Source: Pseudofabraea citricarpa
Taxonomy: Eukaryota > Ascomycota > Leotiomycetes > Helotiales > Dermateaceae
Length of the DNA: 64,000 nt
Assembly: GCA_029641185.1 (NCBI GenBank)
Contig: JAPWGK010000003.1
Location: 806,001 to 870,000, forward strand
Direction: 5' to 3'
The translations under genes and the position numbers were made by a program. The notes beneath the pieces were generated by a model, which was not told where the DNA came from, ran no database searches, and saw only the letters and a program-made list of their open reading frames with translations. Below, piece by piece: positions 32,016-43,372 of this stretch (positions within the stretch are counted from its first letter, which is position 1; each line of letters opens with the position of its first letter).

Positions 32016-33120
32016 ATGCCAGGTTTATTAGGGCCGTTCAATATGTACGTACGTTTGAATCCGGATCATTTACATCTCACTGACCTGTGTAGCCCCGCAG
32101 GCTTCCTGTCCGGATTCCTTGCCAGTCAATTCAAAAAGCTCCCATATCCCGAAGCCGATTTCAGCGGCCAGACCATCATCGTCACCGGCAGCAATGTCGG
32201 ACTAGGTCTTGAAGCAGTTCGGCACTTCGTGCGTCTCAATGCCAGCAAGGTTATCATCGCATGTCGGAGCGTCGAGAAGGGAGAGGCGGCGAAGAAAGAT
32301 ATCGAGGAGACGACAAAGCGGCAGAATGTGATTGAAGTCTGGCAGGTAGACTTGACATCATACCAGAATGTCAAGGACTTCTGTGCTCGCGCTCAGAAAT
32401 TGGATCGCCTCGATGCGGTAGTGGAGAATGCTGGAATCGCAGTCCCTACATATCAGGAAGTCGAGGGAACGGAATCCACCGTGGCTGTCAATGTTATCGC
32501 GACATTCTTGATGGCTTTACTGCTTCTCCCGAAGCTTCGCGAACATTCCGTCAAGTTTAACACGGCTCCTCGCCTTACTATAGTCGCGTCAGATGCTCAC
32601 GAGCAGGTGAGTCTCTACCGGACCCGGAGCAACTGAATACTGACAAGTCCAGGCCAAGTTTAATGAACAGTACGATCCGGTCATCTTCGATTCTCTAGCC
32701 GATCCGAAGTCGAAGTATCAGCCCGATCGATATAACCTCTCGAAACTGCTAGAAATCCTGGTCATTCGTGAACTGGGGCCAGCAATGACGGCGTCGGGAA
32801 AGCCGAAGGTGATCCTGAACACACTCACTCCAGGTTTTTGTCACTCAGACCTGATGCGACATGCAGCATTCCCCTTGAATGTACTCGCGTGGGTGGGAAA
32901 GCGCTTGATTGCTAGGACGACGGAGACGGGAAGTAGAACTCTGGTTGCAGCTGCAGCTGCTGGTGAAGAGACCCATGGTCAATATATGGCAGATTGCGAA
33001 GTGAAGGAACCGAGTCAATATGTGAGGAGCTCAGAGGGACATACGGCTCAGACGAGGGTTTACAAAGAGTTGATGCAGATTCTCGAAAATATCAACCCAG
33101 GAGTAACTTCGAATATTTAG
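32016..33120 (+). CDS. Short-chain dehydrogenase/reductase
   Basis: Three exons: 32016-32044, 32093-32606 and 32653-33120, giving 336 residues. The cofactor loop is TGSNVGLG, with ACRS after beta-2, suggesting NADP preference. NAG follows beta-4 (VENAGIA), the active-site serine region is TIVASDAHE, and the catalytic pair is YNLSK. The start MPGLLGPFNI and the PPYP-like N-terminus are typical of fungal retinol-dehydrogenase-like SDRs. Substrate unknown. It lies between an FAD monooxygenase and a CoA-transferase family gene, a plausible catabolic or small-metabolite neighbourhood. Confidence 0.88.
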
Positions 33121-33574
33121 TATAGGATTTTTTTTCTGAATTTTGGAAGAGTTCTGTTGAGCAGAAATGACCTGTTATGATTAAGGAATAGCTCGAAGTA
33201 TAATAATACGACATTGAATTAACTTGAAAAACAAAACATCTTTACCGCTTCCTGAGTGCTTGCGCAACTTGTAGTTGAATCAGAATTTACTGACGAAACA
33301 ATCTATCAATAGAGCTGCTGTAGCCTCAGCCTTGTTTTGACCCCACTGAGCAAGAATATGGGGCCGCCTTGGCACTGGAATACCCCAGCCTTAGCCGGCT
33401 CTGACCGAGGCTGTAGACCTCCACCATAAACATCATTCAAGACTGTAAGTATATATCTTTGATGAGCGTGTAGGCGCTGCTCATCATTCTATTATATTTC
33501 TCTCAATGTAATAGGTAACTTTACCACTACACATATTCTCTTATATCCATTCTTGAACCAGGGAACAACTCACA
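33121..33574. other. Intergenic before the CoA-transferase gene
   Basis: Holds the SDR 3' end and the promoter of the next gene. A possible 5'-leader intron has donor GTAAGTATA near 33446 and acceptor AATAG near 33515. No gene seen. Confidence 0.4.
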
Positions 33575-34807
33575 ATGGTAGGACCAACCCCGCTATCAGG
33601 ATTGCGATGCATAGAATTCGCAGGTCTCGCGCCAGGACCCTTCGCCGGCCTGCTACTCGCAGATAATGGCGCTTCAGTCCTTCGAATCGACCGTGCAATC
33701 CCAGGCTTAACGCACTCGAGCTCTTCCAATGCACTCCCCCCTCCTACCAGCGATCTCCTCACTCGACACAAGTCCTCAGTTGCCGTAGACCTCAAATCTG
33801 CCGCGGGCGTAGGGTTCGTCAAGAAATTAGCTGCGTATTCAGACATAGTAATCGATCCGTTCCGGCCTGGAGTACTGGAGAAACTCGGCTTAGGTCCTGA
33901 CGTCCTCCTTGCGATCAACCCGCGCATCATCATCGGACGGATGACGGGCTTCCGGCGAGATGGGAAATACAAAGACATGGCCGGTCACGATATCAACTAC
34001 ATAGCCGTCTCAGGCGCGCTGTCGATGCTCGGCAGGAAAGGCGAGAAACCGCTGCCGCCAGCCAACATCCTGGGCGATTTCGCAGGCGGGGGAGCGACGT
34101 TATTCCAGGGCATCTTGCTTGCGCTGCTGGCGAGGGAGAAGAGCGGGAAGGGCCAGGTCGTCGAGGCTAATATGGTGGATGGGAGCGCATACCTCGTGAC
34201 GTTCCCGAGGATGCTGACGAAAACTGCCATGTGGTCGCGGCCGCGAGGGGAGAATACGCTCGATAGTGGGTGTCCATACTATGACACGTACGAGACGCAG
34301 GATGGCAAATACATGGCTGTGGGGGCTCTCGAGCCGCAATTCTTTGCTCGGCTTCTACAGGGTCTAGGACTTGCCGGGAAGGGAATCGAGCGGACGCGCG
34401 AGGACCGTGAGACTTGGCCGGGGATGAAGAGCAAGTTTGAAGAGATCTTCAGGTCGAAGACTAGATCGCAGTGGGAGGCGGTCTTTGATGGCACGGATGC
34501 CTGTTGTACGCCTGTTCTGGATTTAAAGGAGCTGGAATATGACCCGGAGCGAGAAGGCGATCAGAGACCTGCTGTTACGTTGAGGGAGACGCCGAGTTTG
34601 GCTGTCAAGCGTGGCTCGAATCATCGTGATCCTTCAATGGGGCAAGGCGAAGGTGTTGAGGGTGATGCGTATACAGGAAGTGCATTGTATCCAGGACAAG
34701 GAGGAGAGAAGGCGTTGAAGGAGTGGTTTGGGTGGGAAATAGGTAAGGATTTTGCAGTGCAGAATGGTGGGTTGGTTGAGAAAGAAAGAACGTCATCTAA
34801 GTTATAG
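33575..34807 (+). CDS. Peroxisomal alpha-methylacyl-CoA racemase / family III CoA-transferase
   Basis: Single exon, 410 residues. Family III CoA-transferase features are clear: [14 protein letters not shown] at the N-terminus, the GHDINY His (about H138) and ILGDFAGGG Asp (about D168) that form the racemase acid/base pair, and a later [23 protein letters not shown] segment. The arrangement matches alpha-methylacyl-CoA racemase, which epimerises 2-methyl-branched acyl-CoAs before beta-oxidation, rather than a formyl- or carnitine-CoA transferase using an Asp nucleophile alone. The protein ends in SKL, a perfect type 1 peroxisomal targeting signal, which supports that role. Confidence 0.88.
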   Translation: MVGPTPLSGLRCIEFAGLAPGPFAGLLLADNGASVLRIDRAIPGLTHSSSSNALPPPTSDLLTRHKSSVAVDLKSAAGVGFVKKLAAYSDIVIDPFRPGVLEKLGLGPDVLLAINPRIIIGRMTGFRRDGKYKDMAGHDINYIAVSGALSMLGRKGEKPLPPANILGDFAGGGATLFQGILLALLAREKSGKGQVVEANMVDGSAYLVTFPRMLTKTAMWSRPRGENTLDSGCPYYDTYETQDGKYMAVGALEPQFFARLLQGLGLAGKGIERTREDRETWPGMKSKFEEIFRSKTRSQWEAVFDGTDACCTPVLDLKELEYDPEREGDQRPAVTLRETPSLAVKRGSNHRDPSMGQGEGVEGDAYTGSALYPGQGGEKALKEWFGWEIGKDFAVQNGGLVEKERTSSKL

Positions 34808-35251
34808 ATGCTAGTGAATTAATAGTAGGTACTAGGTAGATAATTAAGGTATGAGATCACGCTAAAGTAGGTAACTACGGTGGAATAAAAGCCTTTGCAC
34901 AAGATCACAAAATGGATTCATAAATTCTAGATTGGATAAAGCCTTCTTGTTTTCTTCTCTTACCCCATAACGAAATACTCAGACCTAAACTGTATCAATT
35001 GAAATACAAACTGCAAATCGCTTAATTCATACTAGGTACCTTAGTATTCTAAGTTCATAGTCATGCTTTACTCCCAATACAATCTTCACAAGAAAGCGGT
35101 TCGTTTAGGAGTCTGCAATTAAACATCTAACAACACTGCACTGAACTCACTATAAATTCCTCTGTATTTTCTTCTCGGTGCAAGCACTCTACTCAAAGGT
35201 GCCCTAAACTTCGGCATTTCTCTATTTAACCTCGTAACTCTCTGACGGGCA
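34808..35251. other. Convergent intergenic region
   Basis: AT-rich 3' flanks of two convergent genes. No gene or clear repeat seen. Confidence 0.5.
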
Positions 35252-37084
35252 TCAGACGCGGGCGTCAAGATATCCTTCGGCTATCTCTGTATCTGGATCC
35301 GTTTTGTTGGCTGTAGATTCCTTTGCGGCACACTCAAGTAGCTCTCTATATCTCAATATTTCCGACGGCTTTGGAATTTCTTCCTCGACACGGAGGCTCT
35401 TGCGTAGCCTCTTGCTTTCGCTCCTCCCGAACAAACCTCTGCACGTATCGATGACCCAAATATCAGGCCCCAGAACATCGAGGCGAGTTCTGTCCCATTG
35501 CTCTTCAAAAAACCTCTTGATTTTATTAGCAAGCATAGCGTGGCACGTGAACGTTGTGCATTCATAGAACCAGCCATAAAGAAGTACCGACAGGTGGCGA
35601 GGTTCTGGTAATTCCTTACAGAAGTCTCTTATGATAGGATTCGGGTCATTCTTTGGCTTCTCTAGGTCGATGTAGGCAACCTTGATTGGCAAGCACCAGT
35701 TCTTTGGTACAGGCCATCTTGACAGCTTCTGAAATTCTGCCACTCGTGCCTCCTGGCTCATGCCCGGAGCCGTACTTTCAAATAATAGACACGTCCGAGT
35801 TTGCTCCTCTACTGTTCCTATGGTCCTGACTAGATCTATTGTCTTGTTCATGGTCTCACTCGTACAGACCAATTCTCTGTCGTCGCATACTGACCATATA
35901 TAACCCGGCATGAAAGGCTTCTTTTGCTCTTCTTTCAAGTAGCTCTGTACCTGATGGCAGTACTCGTCCCTCGGCTGGATTTCGAGGTGGGAAATATCGC
36001 TGACCATCGAGTAAAGTACGTTCAAATCGAAATTTATAATATTGCTGATTCGAGGTTTCTTTGGCAACATAAACTCTAGCACCTCAGTGATGTGTGGTTC
36101 CGGTGGGATCTCGTCACTGGTTTGGAAGACTACACCCTGGGCGGTGAACTTTGCAAGAACTATATCGATTACCTCTTGAGATCCTCTTGAAATTCTTGGC
36201 AAGACGACTCGGAGTTGAGGATTTTGATATCGAATTCTCTCCTGCTTAACCGCTTTTATCAGTCGCTGGATAACTTTTATGAATCCGTCAGGATCATCGT
36301 GATCAGCAATGGGTAGCTCGTCTTCGAAATCGTCCGGATCGCCAAGACCTAGCTCACACAGCTCAGTGAGCATTCTCTTCTCGGAGATATAGTTGACCTT
36401 GACCCTAAAAGCTCATCAGATTAAGAAAATTTGCTTCTACAAGCTGGGAACATGTACCATTCTAAACCGCCTTGTGCAACAATGTCTATAACACCACCTG
36501 GAGATTCTGCAAGGTGTTAGTATACAATCAAAATTCTGCAGGCGTCACACGAGATATGATCCACGCACCTTTCTTGTTCTTTTTGTGAATAATGCGGTTC
36601 TTTTGCCTAGATTGGATGATTACTCCATCGATCTCACGAAGACCCCATTTCAAGCCGATAACATTATAGCAGGTCTTGGCTGCTGCCCAGACAGCAAAAT
36701 AATGGCCAGAATTCGACGAGACCAGAATATGCGCACGATCAGCGGTACAATTCTAACATTTCAAGATGCTGTTAGTTGTCTAACTCCTTTGAAAAGACGA
36801 GATGGATAATGTCGACCGACATGCCGGTGTAGGTGCAGGAAGCTATGACATACTTTGGTGACAAAACTAAGCTCGTTTTTTATCTCGTTCTGGAATTTCG
36901 AGAGATAAATCGACGAGCCATAATATTTCTCTAGTTCCTTGGCCTCTTTTTCATGCTGTTCAATGTATTCATGGTATGCATCTATTCCGTCTATAATATT
37001 GTACAGTCTCTCCATCAATTCACCTGCCGCTTTGGTAACGCCGGGCTTGCCAGACATATCTCTGGCAAATAATGTTTCTTCCAT
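35252..37084 (-). CDS. DUF1308 (C7orf25/UPF0415-like) protein
   Basis: Four exons: 37084-36854, 36752-36569, 36506-36458 and 36404-35252, giving 538 residues. The N-terminal helical part contains DAYHEYIEQHEKEAKELE. The DUF1308 core includes WAAAKTCYNVIGLKWG, IIQSRQKNRIIHKKNKK and DIVAQGGLEWVKV. The C-terminal half continues the family, with ALFDLTVLxAL-like regions represented here by FDLNVLYSMVSD. Function of the family is unknown; a PIN-like fold has been suggested for part of it. The third exon is only 49 bases. The reading frame opens 87 bases upstream of the chosen ATG, but with no ATG. Next to an AT-rich gene-poor stretch. Confidence 0.8.
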
Positions 37085-38959
37085 TATAGTCTGCTGGCTT
37101 TGCTCATGTATGCAGCCAGAGCCTTGTCTAATCGAATGAGTGGGTTGAGCTAGATGTGTGAAAAGGCGCAAAAAATGGAACGACGGCGGTAAGGTTCAAA
37201 ATTTGTTGTGAAGATGATTATAAAGATGAAGGATACGGGTCGAGACGAAGATGATTTGAAAGGGGAAGGATCTTGTTGTTTAGTTGTGTAGGTAGGTAGG
37301 TACCTAGTTACCTTAGCTAGCAGAACCAGAAGAGCCTGGTGAGCTGAGTTGGTTGTGGATGACTAAAATCGCTTCCCCACTGAATTAGTGAATCAGGCAT
37401 ACTATCACGTGGCACAATAACATGTATATATACCTATACTCATTTGTAAAGAATCCGTATATGTCTAGACCTCTGAGTCCTATGATGCAGATAGTCTACA
37501 GCAGTATAATAGGCAATATTTAGGATGTGGTAAATGCCAAACTATTTTCAACCTATTATGCTCACACGCCGTAAATTGCTATTTATACCATCGTTCGCGT
37601 AATTCCCTAACTTGTAACTCGCCTGTTTGTAGAAAATTGCGGGCCTATAAAAGGATCACTGGATACCTAATCCGATAGTAATTTCTCTGTGGCCTATATC
37701 TGAGGTAAGAATCTTTGCCTAAGTCTAATTATGATCTTGATTTTAAAGAAATCGTCCACTGATAAATCGTCGAACTTTAAATGACCATTTTGAATTGCTT
37801 ATATTTCCAATTTTGTATATTCCTAGACCTTTCTTCGGTCTCTTGCTACCACCAACCTTATTATCCCTGTCATCTTACCGGTTATATATTCGAGTCAACG
37901 GCGACGTAACGACAGTAACGAAATAAAATAAAATAGAACCTTGAAGTATAAGCTACGAGTTGTATGAGATGGGTTGGCTCAGATTGAAATATGAATACCC
38001 GAGTAGAGAAATATAAGCAAGCTCTTAGACTAAGTGGTAAGGTCGTGACAAGATCTGGTGGATACTACCTTGTGTGTTGGGGCATGTTTTCACGCTTATC
38101 TAACTGGTTCTATTCCTAATGTATTTCGGCCGATATCCATGTATACAAGCAATGTCCGATATTGAAAATTAGCGAATACAGCAAGTTCTATTCATAATCC
38201 CAAGTCTTTTAAGTTCAGTTCTTGTACGTAGTCGAAGAGAGTCGTCTGAACGACTTTGCTTTTTAAGCGTCTCATGTAACAGTTGCAAAGCCAGTTCATG
38301 CCGTTTGCTTCGCAGAACCCATGGCTTCTACCGCAAAGATCTCCCGCTTCTGACTTAACCTTTTGTAATTTGGAAGTTTTTGCCTGTAACTTGAACGTTC
38401 GGGAAGACTTAAAAGATTGAAGAGCCTCTGTAATACATCGCCAGTGATTCATTAAATTGTAGGAAGAAAAAGCTTAGCGAGCTGGATCGAGAACACTAAG
38501 CGCACCACAGTAGCATTAGCTAGAAAAGGACAGAAAATTATAATTTGATGCAGGGTATTGGTATCAATTTCTAGGGTGGCAAGTTTATAGTCTCTTCATA
38601 AAGCACTTTAAATGTCTTACTCTCAGTATCTACAGGTTAAAATCCTTCAATTTAGTCCCCATTTCTTCATAGAGGCTCCTCACATAGCTTCTACTGGACA
38701 TCAAGTTACAAAAGCTTGAGCGCGATGATCGCGCTTGCCTTCTTGGCTTATAGTAAAAGCTTGGATATTGCTGACCTTTCCTAAACGAATACTTGCCCTG
38801 AATCAGAGACCATTTATCCTTGTTGAATTATCAGCAGCAGGAGAAATCTATGTCACAGTTGTTGAGATCTTGCCACGAGATATAAGAAGAAACTCATGAG
38901 GCAAAATTGAACAAGCCAATGGTATAAAACGGTCTACGGTCTAATTAATTTACAGCTTT
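37085..38959. other. AT-rich gene-poor stretch
   Basis: About 1.9 kb without a supported gene. It contains GTAGGTAGGTAGGTACC near 37289 and long AT-rich runs from 37380 to 38950. The only ORF worth noting is 38192-38452 (-), 86 residues rich in Lys, Ser and Leu, with no recognisable domain. It may be chance or the relic of a decayed gene. Base composition differs from the flanking genes, which might reflect repeat-induced mutation of an old insertion, but no terminal repeat was found. Confidence 0.4.
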
Positions 38960-40432
38960 TTATGTAGATGGCGCCAAAGTCCTCCTGTACGCCCACTGTG
39001 AAAACCTGACGCTGGGCTCATCAAACAACTTGGTAACTATCTCGGCAAGCCATAGAGTAAATGGCAACAAAATCAAATGCGGTACCAGAAAACTCAATTC
39101 CAGTCCCATCGGGCCTCCCTTCGACATGGGAAGTATATTTACCCAGCCAGGCGTATGTTCAGTATGCTCCTGCTTGTACCAGCCAGTTGCCGCGTAGAAC
39201 CGATCGCCGAGAGTCCATAGTACTGGTCCATGCATAAGATAAAGCGCAAACGAAATATGGCCCAGGTATTGACAGAATCGTGTTTCAAAGAATTTCTTGA
39301 GCAGCGGTATTCTTGGACTCGCTACCATGACACAGACTGCGGCCCAAAATAGGTAGAACCACTTGTAATCGAAAGCGGCTTGGGGTTTTAGTTTGGAGAG
39401 GTAGTACCACCCTGGAGATTCTTGCAACACTTCCTCTTCTCTACCATGGGATGGAACACCGCCGAGGATAAGTCCAACCAGGAGAATAACATAGTACATG
39501 AACTTTTTGTATGGTTCGAGTGATGGCGTAGTGAGGAATCTCGGCAGGTTGTTGTTCCTCGCTAGTAAGTCAAGCTCACAAAGAAGCATTCCAGCCACGA
39601 ACATCGCACCAAACCATCCGTCCGCAATGTACATGAAATAGAATATGAGCCCTGCCTGGCCCAAAAGACGCGCATCCCTTGTACACCTCGAGAATGCTAA
39701 CAGCGCGGTATAGATAATAATGGAGCCTCGAAATTCGATCGGGATTGACCAAGAATGATAATTATAAGTAAACCAGCTGTCGCCACCTGTCCTGAAAACG
39801 AAAGTGAAGTTCTTGAATTCCGTGTACCAGTTCCACAACTCCCCACTGTAATTGATCTTGTGTTCGGGAGATAATGTCCAGATACCGAATACATGCCACG
39901 ATGTCATGTAGAAGAATGATGTAGCGAAGAGTGGAATATTAAGTCGTACCCAGCGTCTGAACAATGCGGAGGCAAGATTATCCCCCAATTTTACAAATTC
40001 GCCAGAATAGATCAAGGTTAAAGGTTTCGCAGATAAGACGTATCCTGAAATGAGGAAAAATATTGATACGGCAAGATGGCCACCAGTGAAGAATGTTCGG
40101 ACCACAGGTAAGCAAGCAAAGTAATACCTGTCTTCGTAGCCGTAGGCGTTCTCGAAAATTTGATCGGCGAATATCTCTGTCCGAGCCCATAGCTGATGGT
40201 GATGCCAATAGACCAAGAAGGCAGCGAACCCTCTCAGACCATCAAGATATGCTGTCCTTCCCATCTGTTTTCGTGGCCCTCCGCGGGTCAAAATCGCTGG
40301 CCGTACTATATCCACACACCATCTTGCAGCACTTTGCAAAGATGGTGTATAATATTGTTTTTTATCGTTGTTCCATTGGCCGCTTTCTAATATACTTTCA
40401 TATTGAGGAGAATGAATTTGAGGTGGCCCCAT
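38960..40432 (-). CDS. Acyltransferase 3 family membrane protein
   Basis: Single exon, 490 residues from ATG 40432. The frame runs 15 bases further, but only to a GTG. The acyltransferase_3 signature TAYLDGLRGFAAFLVYWHHH with catalytic-type histidines is at residues 60-80, followed by about ten hydrophobic segments. SIFFLISGYVLS (TM2) and LGHISFALYLMHGPVLW near the C-terminus are family hallmarks. These integral membrane enzymes transfer acyl groups to sugars, glycans, antibiotics or lipids. The fungal substrate is unknown. The gene is divergent from a Golgi-type glycosyltransferase, so O-acylation of a cell-surface glycan is an attractive but untested idea. Confidence 0.9.
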   Translation of the reverse strand: MGPPQIHSPQYESILESGQWNNDKKQYYTPSLQSAARWCVDIVRPAILTRGGPRKQMGRTAYLDGLRGFAAFLVYWHHHQLWARTEIFADQIFENAYGYEDRYYFACLPVVRTFFTGGHLAVSIFFLISGYVLSAKPLTLIYSGEFVKLGDNLASALFRRWVRLNIPLFATSFFYMTSWHVFGIWTLSPEHKINYSGELWNWYTEFKNFTFVFRTGGDSWFTYNYHSWSIPIEFRGSIIIYTALLAFSRCTRDARLLGQAGLIFYFMYIADGWFGAMFVAGMLLCELDLLARNNNLPRFLTTPSLEPYKKFMYYVILLVGLILGGVPSHGREEEVLQESPGWYYLSKLKPQAAFDYKWFYLFWAAVCVMVASPRIPLLKKFFETRFCQYLGHISFALYLMHGPVLWTLGDRFYAATGWYKQEHTEHTPGWVNILPMSKGGPMGLELSFLVPHLILLPFTLWLAEIVTKLFDEPSVRFSQWAYRRTLAPST

Positions 40433-41878
40433 CTTGCTAGAGACCACTGAAGTTGAAGTGAGTTAAGAGTATTTGTGTCGTAGGTGTCTCAATTTCTGTA
40501 AGAAATGAGACGAAGTAGTCTTTGTCCGGGCAAAGATGGATGATGGAAGGAGTGGAAGCAAGATGGAAGGATGGTTTTAGGAAGTTGACATGTGGATTTG
40601 GAATACTCATGAGCTAGCCTTCCGACCAAAGATCTGGGCAAACTTGAATCATGCGAGATGTAGGGGAGCTGTCAAAGCGAAGTCATGTTTCGCTATTCAA
40701 GTCGTCTGATTTGTGATACTGTTCATCCGCTTGTCACTGAATACCGAATCGTTTCAGTAGGCTGCGCAAAGTCCAAGGGGACAGACTTGGTTTGACGAAT
40801 AACCTCAATCTTAGCGCCTGTCATAAGACTGCATTTCTCAAGTTTATCCGAAGGAACGAGATGTTCAGGCTCATTTCAGGTGAGTGCGAGCTTTGCGAGG
40901 GAGGGGCCAGATTTGTTTCGAATGCTCGGTGTTTTGATTTCCCTCAGGTGAAACGCAATGCGTTGTTCCGTTTGCTGCACCGGCCATCACGTCTGTGCGA
41001 GACGATCTTTCCCCGGGGAACAAATCCAAGCTTTTACGCGCTCCGAGAATCTATTTTCTTTATTAATCTGATTAACGAAGAACAGGCAAGTCAATTGTGA
41101 TTAATTAGAATAGAAGAATTGTCTGATGGAAGAGAGTGTCACTTTAAGCGACACCATTTTGGAGGTTAGACGGTCTAAGCGAAAACACCTCGGTGACATC
41201 TCTCACACAGCTTGGGGGTGGCGCTTCCCATCGTGTGACACTTCCTATCCCGACCACTAATAAGGCAGATTTGGATGCTGCGCAAAGAAACATCAGGGTA
41301 AAGTGAGCTCGATCCTATCGCTACAGGTAGAACAGCATACATCCCTGGTCGTTTTAGCCACCTACCCTCAAATTACCCGAACGATTAGAGTTAATCTTTG
41401 GTACGGAGGCAAACTAGTGCTTTTCAAACTTTGCGGTGCAACAGATTCTCCTGATCCTGCTCATCCCAAACTCGGACGACCTACTGTCCATAGCCACCAC
41501 TGCGAGAGAAGACCTAGCCCTGGGACTGCTAGAAGTTGTAACTGGCCAGAAAAGTTTTAATTGCATGAAGCAGAAACATCCGATCTTTGAAGTGGCCATA
41601 TAGGCCGTTTCTTATAGGTTTAAAGTTGTTCAAAGCGGATTTCCCTGACATGAGTGCAAGAGGAAAGTGCCTTTTGATTGCTCCATCTCCCTGACCCAGC
41701 CCGGCATATTTGTCTTGTCAAAATAATCTAGAGCCGCTCAAAGTCAACCGGTTCACTGGCAACTTGAGGCTACTAAAGCTTCTGGAAAACCACCACACCC
41801 ACACCCACATTATTTTCTCTTTCCCCTCTTCCATAATTCGTTGTTTTCATACTTGGGGAGATCACCATCCTCACCAGA
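40433..41878. promoter_or_regulatory. Divergent promoter region, acyltransferase / GT32
   Basis: A 1.4-kb gap with two divergent starts. ORFs at 40792-41100 and 41303-41560 have no recognisable content. No repeated motif noticed. Confidence 0.4.
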
Positions 41879-43372
41879 ATGCAAGTCACCAAATCCTTAT
41901 ACGAAGGTCGGCTGCCGAAGCAGATGATAAGAGCCCTGCCAATTTATGTCGCTTGCATCCTCGTTTTTTGGTTTCTTTCCAAAGCCGATAGTTTTCAATT
42001 ACGACCGACCGATGTGTTGAAACGAGTTCTTTCATACCAGATACCTCTGCAATCAGGATATCGCAAGTTTCCAAAGAAGATATGGCAAACGTGGAAAGTC
42101 GACCCCTTAGACTTCGAAGAAAGAGATTCGGTTCGAGCGAGGAGCTGGACTTCTTTGAATCCCAGTCATAGATACGAAGTGTTGACGGATGGCAACGACT
42201 TGCATTATGTCGAAGAACACTTTGGCCCCGAGGGCTTGAACCGACTCGACATTGTCAACATGTACCGAACGCTCACCGCAACGATCATAAAGGCAGATTT
42301 GCTGAGGTATCTTGTGATGTACGTGGAAGGGGGAGTTTATGCCGATATTGATGTATCAGCAATGAAGCCTGTCGAGTTATTCATTCCACCTCAAATCCAC
42401 GAGGTTGATGTCGACCTTGTGATCAGTGTCGAAATCGACGAGCCTACATTTTCCAACCATTCAATACTGGGACCAAAATCACAGTCGTTCTGCCAGTGGA
42501 CATTCATGGCAAAGCCAGGAACTCCAGTCATGATGCGACTGATTAACAATGTCTTGAGGTGGCTTGGGGAGGTCTCCGCAAGACAGAACATGCCCATTTC
42601 GAATATCACACTGAATTTCGACGAGGTCTTGACTGGCACAGGTCCATCAGCATTCACGACTGCGTTCCTCGCAGAAATGAGTGCTCAGACTGGCAAAGCC
42701 GTGGATTGGAGTTACTTTCATGCGTTGCAGGAGGCAAAAAGAGTTGGCAATATTCTAGTGCTGCCAGTCGCATCATTTGCTGCAGGGCAAGGTCATTCAA
42801 ATTCTGGAGACCATAACAACCCACAGGCCTTGGTTAAACATCACTACCATGCTTCTTTGTGGCCTTCTAGACACCCAAGATACAGTCATCCTGCCTATGG
42901 AATGGTGGAAGAGTGTAATTGGGCGCCGGAGTGCGTCAGTGACTGGGATAGGAATACGGCTGCGTATCCAACTCTTCCTCGTGAAGAGCAGGACAAGCTC
43001 ATTGCCATCAAAGTACAAATTGATGCAGAGAGATATGACAAGGAAATGGCAGAGAAGGCAGCGGGCGAGAAAGAAGAGGCCGATAGGAAAGCAGCTGAAC
43101 TGCAGCTCGCCTGTGCAGATGCGGGTATACCATCACCACAAATACAACCATTTGAGCCATCAACAGCTCAGCCAGAAATCCAACCAGAAGCCCAGCCAGC
43201 AGCCCAGCCTGAGAACAATCAAGCACAAGCAGTTCAGCCAACTATCACAGAACAACAACCATCCCAGACACAAGTTGCTGAACCGGCAGCAACTCAGACA
43301 GAAGTTAGCGAGGCACAAGTGGTTCACCCAGATCCGAAAAGGAATGCATTGGAGCAGATTGGGAATTCATAG
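41879..43372 (+). CDS. Och1-like GT32 glycosyltransferase with Gln/Pro-rich tail
   Basis: Single exon, 497 residues. A short basic N-terminus, then a signal-anchor helix at about 20-34, indicate a type II Golgi membrane protein. The GT32 domain follows: FPKKIWQTWK, ADLLRYLVMYVEGGVYADIDV with the DxD metal/nucleotide-sugar motif at about 156-158, and HHYHASLW near its end. This is the pattern of Och1/Hoc1-type alpha-1,6-mannosyltransferases. The last 130 residues differ from yeast Och1: a charged coiled-coil-like segment (about 375-415) and then a Gln/Pro/Ala-rich stretch with QPEIQP, QPEAQP and QPAAQP units, likely disordered. It is divergent from a membrane acyltransferase. Confidence 0.87.
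   Translation: MQVTKSLYEGRLPKQMIRALPIYVACILVFWFLSKADSFQLRPTDVLKRVLSYQIPLQSGYRKFPKKIWQTWKVDPLDFEERDSVRARSWTSLNPSHRYEVLTDGNDLHYVEEHFGPEGLNRLDIVNMYRTLTATIIKADLLRYLVMYVEGGVYADIDVSAMKPVELFIPPQIHEVDVDLVISVEIDEPTFSNHSILGPKSQSFCQWTFMAKPGTPVMMRLINNVLRWLGEVSARQNMPISNITLNFDEVLTGTGPSAFTTAFLAEMSAQTGKAVDWSYFHALQEAKRVGNILVLPVASFAAGQGHSNSGDHNNPQALVKHHYHASLWPSRHPRYSHPAYGMVEECNWAPECVSDWDRNTAAYPTLPREEQDKLIAIKVQIDAERYDKEMAEKAAGEKEEADRKAAELQLACADAGIPSPQIQPFEPSTAQPEIQPEAQPAAQPENNQAQAVQPTITEQQPSQTQVAEPAATQTEVSEAQVVHPDPKRNALEQIGNS

Noticed and set aside
29899..34807. Secondary-metabolite cluster
   Set aside because: A monooxygenase, an SDR and a CoA-transferase lie together, but there is no polyketide, peptide or terpene synthase in the window, and the racemase has a peroxisomal signal. 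A catabolic neighbourhood is more likely.
38192..38452. Minus-strand ORF of 86 codons in the AT-rich stretch
   Set aside because: No domain, no neighbouring exon, and compositionally like the surrounding DNA. Kept only as a remark.
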